The notes under the pieces were generated by a model. That model did no database searches. It was not told where the DNA came from and saw only the letters and a list, made by a program, of their open reading frames with translations. DNA of 64,000 nucleotides, from assembly GCA_963836015.1 (NCBI GenBank), contig CAWIIF010000004.1, positions 620,001-684,000 on the forward strand, in the 5' to 3' direction. Positions 62,677-64,000 of the stretch are shown here, piece by piece. The position numbers and the translations under genes were made by a program. The stretch is from CAWCDJ01 sp963836015. GTDB lineage: Bacteria > Acidobacteriota > Terriglobia > Bryobacterales > Bryobacteraceae. Within the stretch, counting starts at the first letter, position 1, and each line of letters starts with the position of its first letter.

Positions 62677-64000
62677 CTACTGCCGCGCCTCGTCGAGCGA
62701 CGACTCGTCAACCATCTCGATGGCATTGACACAGGCGTAGTTGCGCACCGGATGCAGGGAAATCTCCAGCTTGCCCTGTGCGTCGGGCTCCAGCCCGTGG
62801 GCCGTGAACGAAACAGCGCGATGACTGCCGTGCGCCTCTTTGAAGATGTCGAAGCCGCGCCGCAGCGCCGCTCCATTGGCTAGAATGTCGAAGATCCGGC
62901 TGCCGGTTCCGCCCCCGGCGGGCGTCCCGGGTCCGAACCACGCCTCCGCGAAGTAGAGAGTCACTCCGTATCGCCCGGGCGGCACCGGGATCACGTATCG
63001 CAGGTTGCCGAACCGCTCGCCATGGAACAGCTCCGGGTCCCCGGTCGTCTCCACGGGCTGCGTCCGCACCACCAGTTGGCCTCCGTGAGCGTACCGGTCG
63101 GGCTCCCAGGTCTGCCCCTGGCTGTCGGTGTAGCCGTGATCGCGGGACACGATCCGCACCGGACGCAGCCTCCCCGGCGTACCCGGAATGATCTCGATCG
63201 CGTTCACAAATGCCGCGTTGGTTACGGCTTCGAATTTCAGGTGCAGTTTGCCGTCGGCTGAGGGAACGATGTCCTTGAACGCGCGGACATCCGCCGTGGT
63301 CGCCCCCACCTCGCCGATAACGTCGAAATTCGGCAGGATCCGCTGTCCGTTGGCGTAGACATCGAAAATCCGGCTGGTCTCCCCGCCTCCGGCCGCATTA
63401 TTCTCGCCGTACAGCGTCTCGGCGAAATAGAGCCGGAGCTCGTAGACGCCGGCAGCCAGTGGAATGTCGTAGCTGAAGGTGCCTTCCCGCCGCGTCTGGT
63501 AAAGCCGCGGCTCGCGCGTTCCCAGGATCGGCCGGTCTCCGCAATCGAAGACGGAGCCTCCCTGGAAATAGCGGTCGCCCTCCCAAACGCGGCCCGAGCG
63601 GTCGGAGTACTTTCCATTCTCAAACCCGGCCAGCAGGCGAACCTCCTGGGTTCCCGAGGCGGCTGCCGGAACCGACAGGGCCGGCTTTTTAGCCGAACTT
63701 CCGGGAACGCCGGGACCGGCGTAATGGATTGCGGCCGCGCTGGCGCAGATCGCCAGCCCGATCGTGACGGCGAACAGCGTCTTCCGGTAGCTGCCGGTTG
63801 TCCGGATTCCCGTCGCCGGCGGCATTTCCAGCGGCGCTTCGGGCGCCGCCACCGGAGCTTCCGGCTCCGGCGCTGGGGTGCTCCCGTTCTCCGTTACGGA
63901 GCGCTGCGGTACAAATCGCGGCGCATATTGGCCGGGAGGTATTTCGATGCGGACGGGGTTCGCCAGGCCCTCGGTCTCGTAATAATCCCGAAGGCGTTTC
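62677..64000 (-). CDS. Malectin-domain membrane protein, 5' end cut by window edge
   Basis: The frame is open from base 64000 to the stop at 62677 (at least 440 residues); a GTG at 63852 is an internal codon, not the start. The visible N-terminal part (RLRDYYETEGLANPVRIEIP and GQYAPRF) resembles a segment found in large acidobacterial regulatory or TolB-type proteins. A Pro/Glu-rich linker and one membrane helix (FAVTIGLAICASAAAIHYAG) follow, then two malectin-like carbohydrate-binding domains: EVRLLAGFENGKYSDRSGRVW to FVNAIEIIPG, and VRIVSRDHGYTDSQGQTWEP to CVNAIEMVDE. Probably a transmembrane carbohydrate sensor or anchor. Confidence 0.8.
   Translation of the reverse strand, partial: KRLRDYYETEGLANPVRIEIPPGQYAPRFVPQRSVTENGSTPAPEPEAPVAAPEAPLEMPPATGIRTTGSYRKTLFAVTIGLAICASAAAIHYAGPGVPGSSAKKPALSVPAAASGTQEVRLLAGFENGKYSDRSGRVWEGDRYFQGGSVFDCGDRPILGTREPRLYQTRREGTFSYDIPLAAGVYELRLYFAETLYGENNAAGGGETSRIFDVYANGQRILPNFDVIGEVGATTADVRAFKDIVPSADGKLHLKFEAVTNAAFVNAIEIIPGTPGRLRPVRIVSRDHGYTDSQGQTWEPDRYAHGGQLVVRTQPVETTGDPELFHGERFGNLRYVIPVPPGRYGVTLYFAEAWFGPGTPAGGGTGSRIFDILANGAALRRGFDIFKEAHGSHRAVSFTAHGLEPDAQGKLEISLHPVRNYACVNAIEMVDESSLDEARQ

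Noticed and set aside
60627..62876. 749-codon open frame on the minus strand
   Set aside because: Covers the TMTC-like gene, which has clear membrane helices and TPRs in the sense frame.

Overview
The window is high-GC bacterial DNA. Its gene content points to an acidobacterium of the Solibacter/Bryobacterales type: Tat-exported sugar-phosphate isomerase-like TIM barrels, a GMC dehydrogenase with a gluconate-dehydrogenase-subunit-3 partner, an Oar-type TonB receptor of about 1,140 residues, a sensor kinase with a two-component-propeller region, several CRTAC1 (FG-GAP plus ASPIC/UnbV) proteins and malectin-domain proteins. This placement is inferred from gene families, not from a marker gene. 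I saw no rRNA, tRNA or CRISPR array.

Layout. 1-465: 5' part of a DUF4157 (HExxH) protein running off the left edge. 475-9496: sugar metabolism and stress genes (TIM-barrel isomerase, GMC dehydrogenase pair, second TIM-barrel protein, transaldolase, GH15 glucoamylase-like enzyme, aquaporin-family channel). 9536-10549: GH43-like protein. 10671-15923: iron region with bacterioferritin, a small Cys-rich protein, a decayed OprB porin, a siderophore receptor with an STN domain and PiuC-type hydroxylase. A similar TGCAAAT-N4-TGCA palindrome lies upstream of both the ferritin and the receptor. 15999-18941: propeller histidine kinase. 18955-29694: a polysaccharide-use locus (SGNH hydrolase, Oar-like receptor, FAD oxidoreductase, GH16, GH31, hexuronate-type MFS transporter).

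29695-35610 is an accessory island with visibly lower GC. It holds a two-gene module (DGQHR/DndB-like protein plus a protein with HEPN-like motifs, overlapping by 4 bases), a group II intron with a broken maturase, a DUF433/DUF5615 toxin-antitoxin pair, and the remains of a second, HigBA-like pair. 35614-36728 carries a NarL-type regulator coupled to a PPOX-family protein. 36779-43999 is a translationally coupled polysaccharide operon (flippase, O-antigen ligase, three GT4 glycosyltransferases, methyltransferase, priming sugar transferase). 44083-49451 has a 5'-truncated sulfatase, a broken conserved hypothetical, two more TIM-barrel isomerases and a Gfo/Idh/MocA oxidoreductase.

49467-64000 is dominated by an unusual cluster: CRTAC1 protein, NarL regulator and histidine kinase on the minus strand, divergent from a TPR/FG-GAP/UnbV giant, a pentaheme cytochrome with TPRs, a second CRTAC1 protein and a TMTC-like membrane TPR protein. 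It ends in a malectin protein cut by the right edge. This cluster and the DGQHR/HEPN pair are the best candidates for undescribed systems. Five otherwise intact genes are broken by a single-base shift, mostly in 5-base homopolymers, so assembly error should be excluded before calling them pseudogenes.
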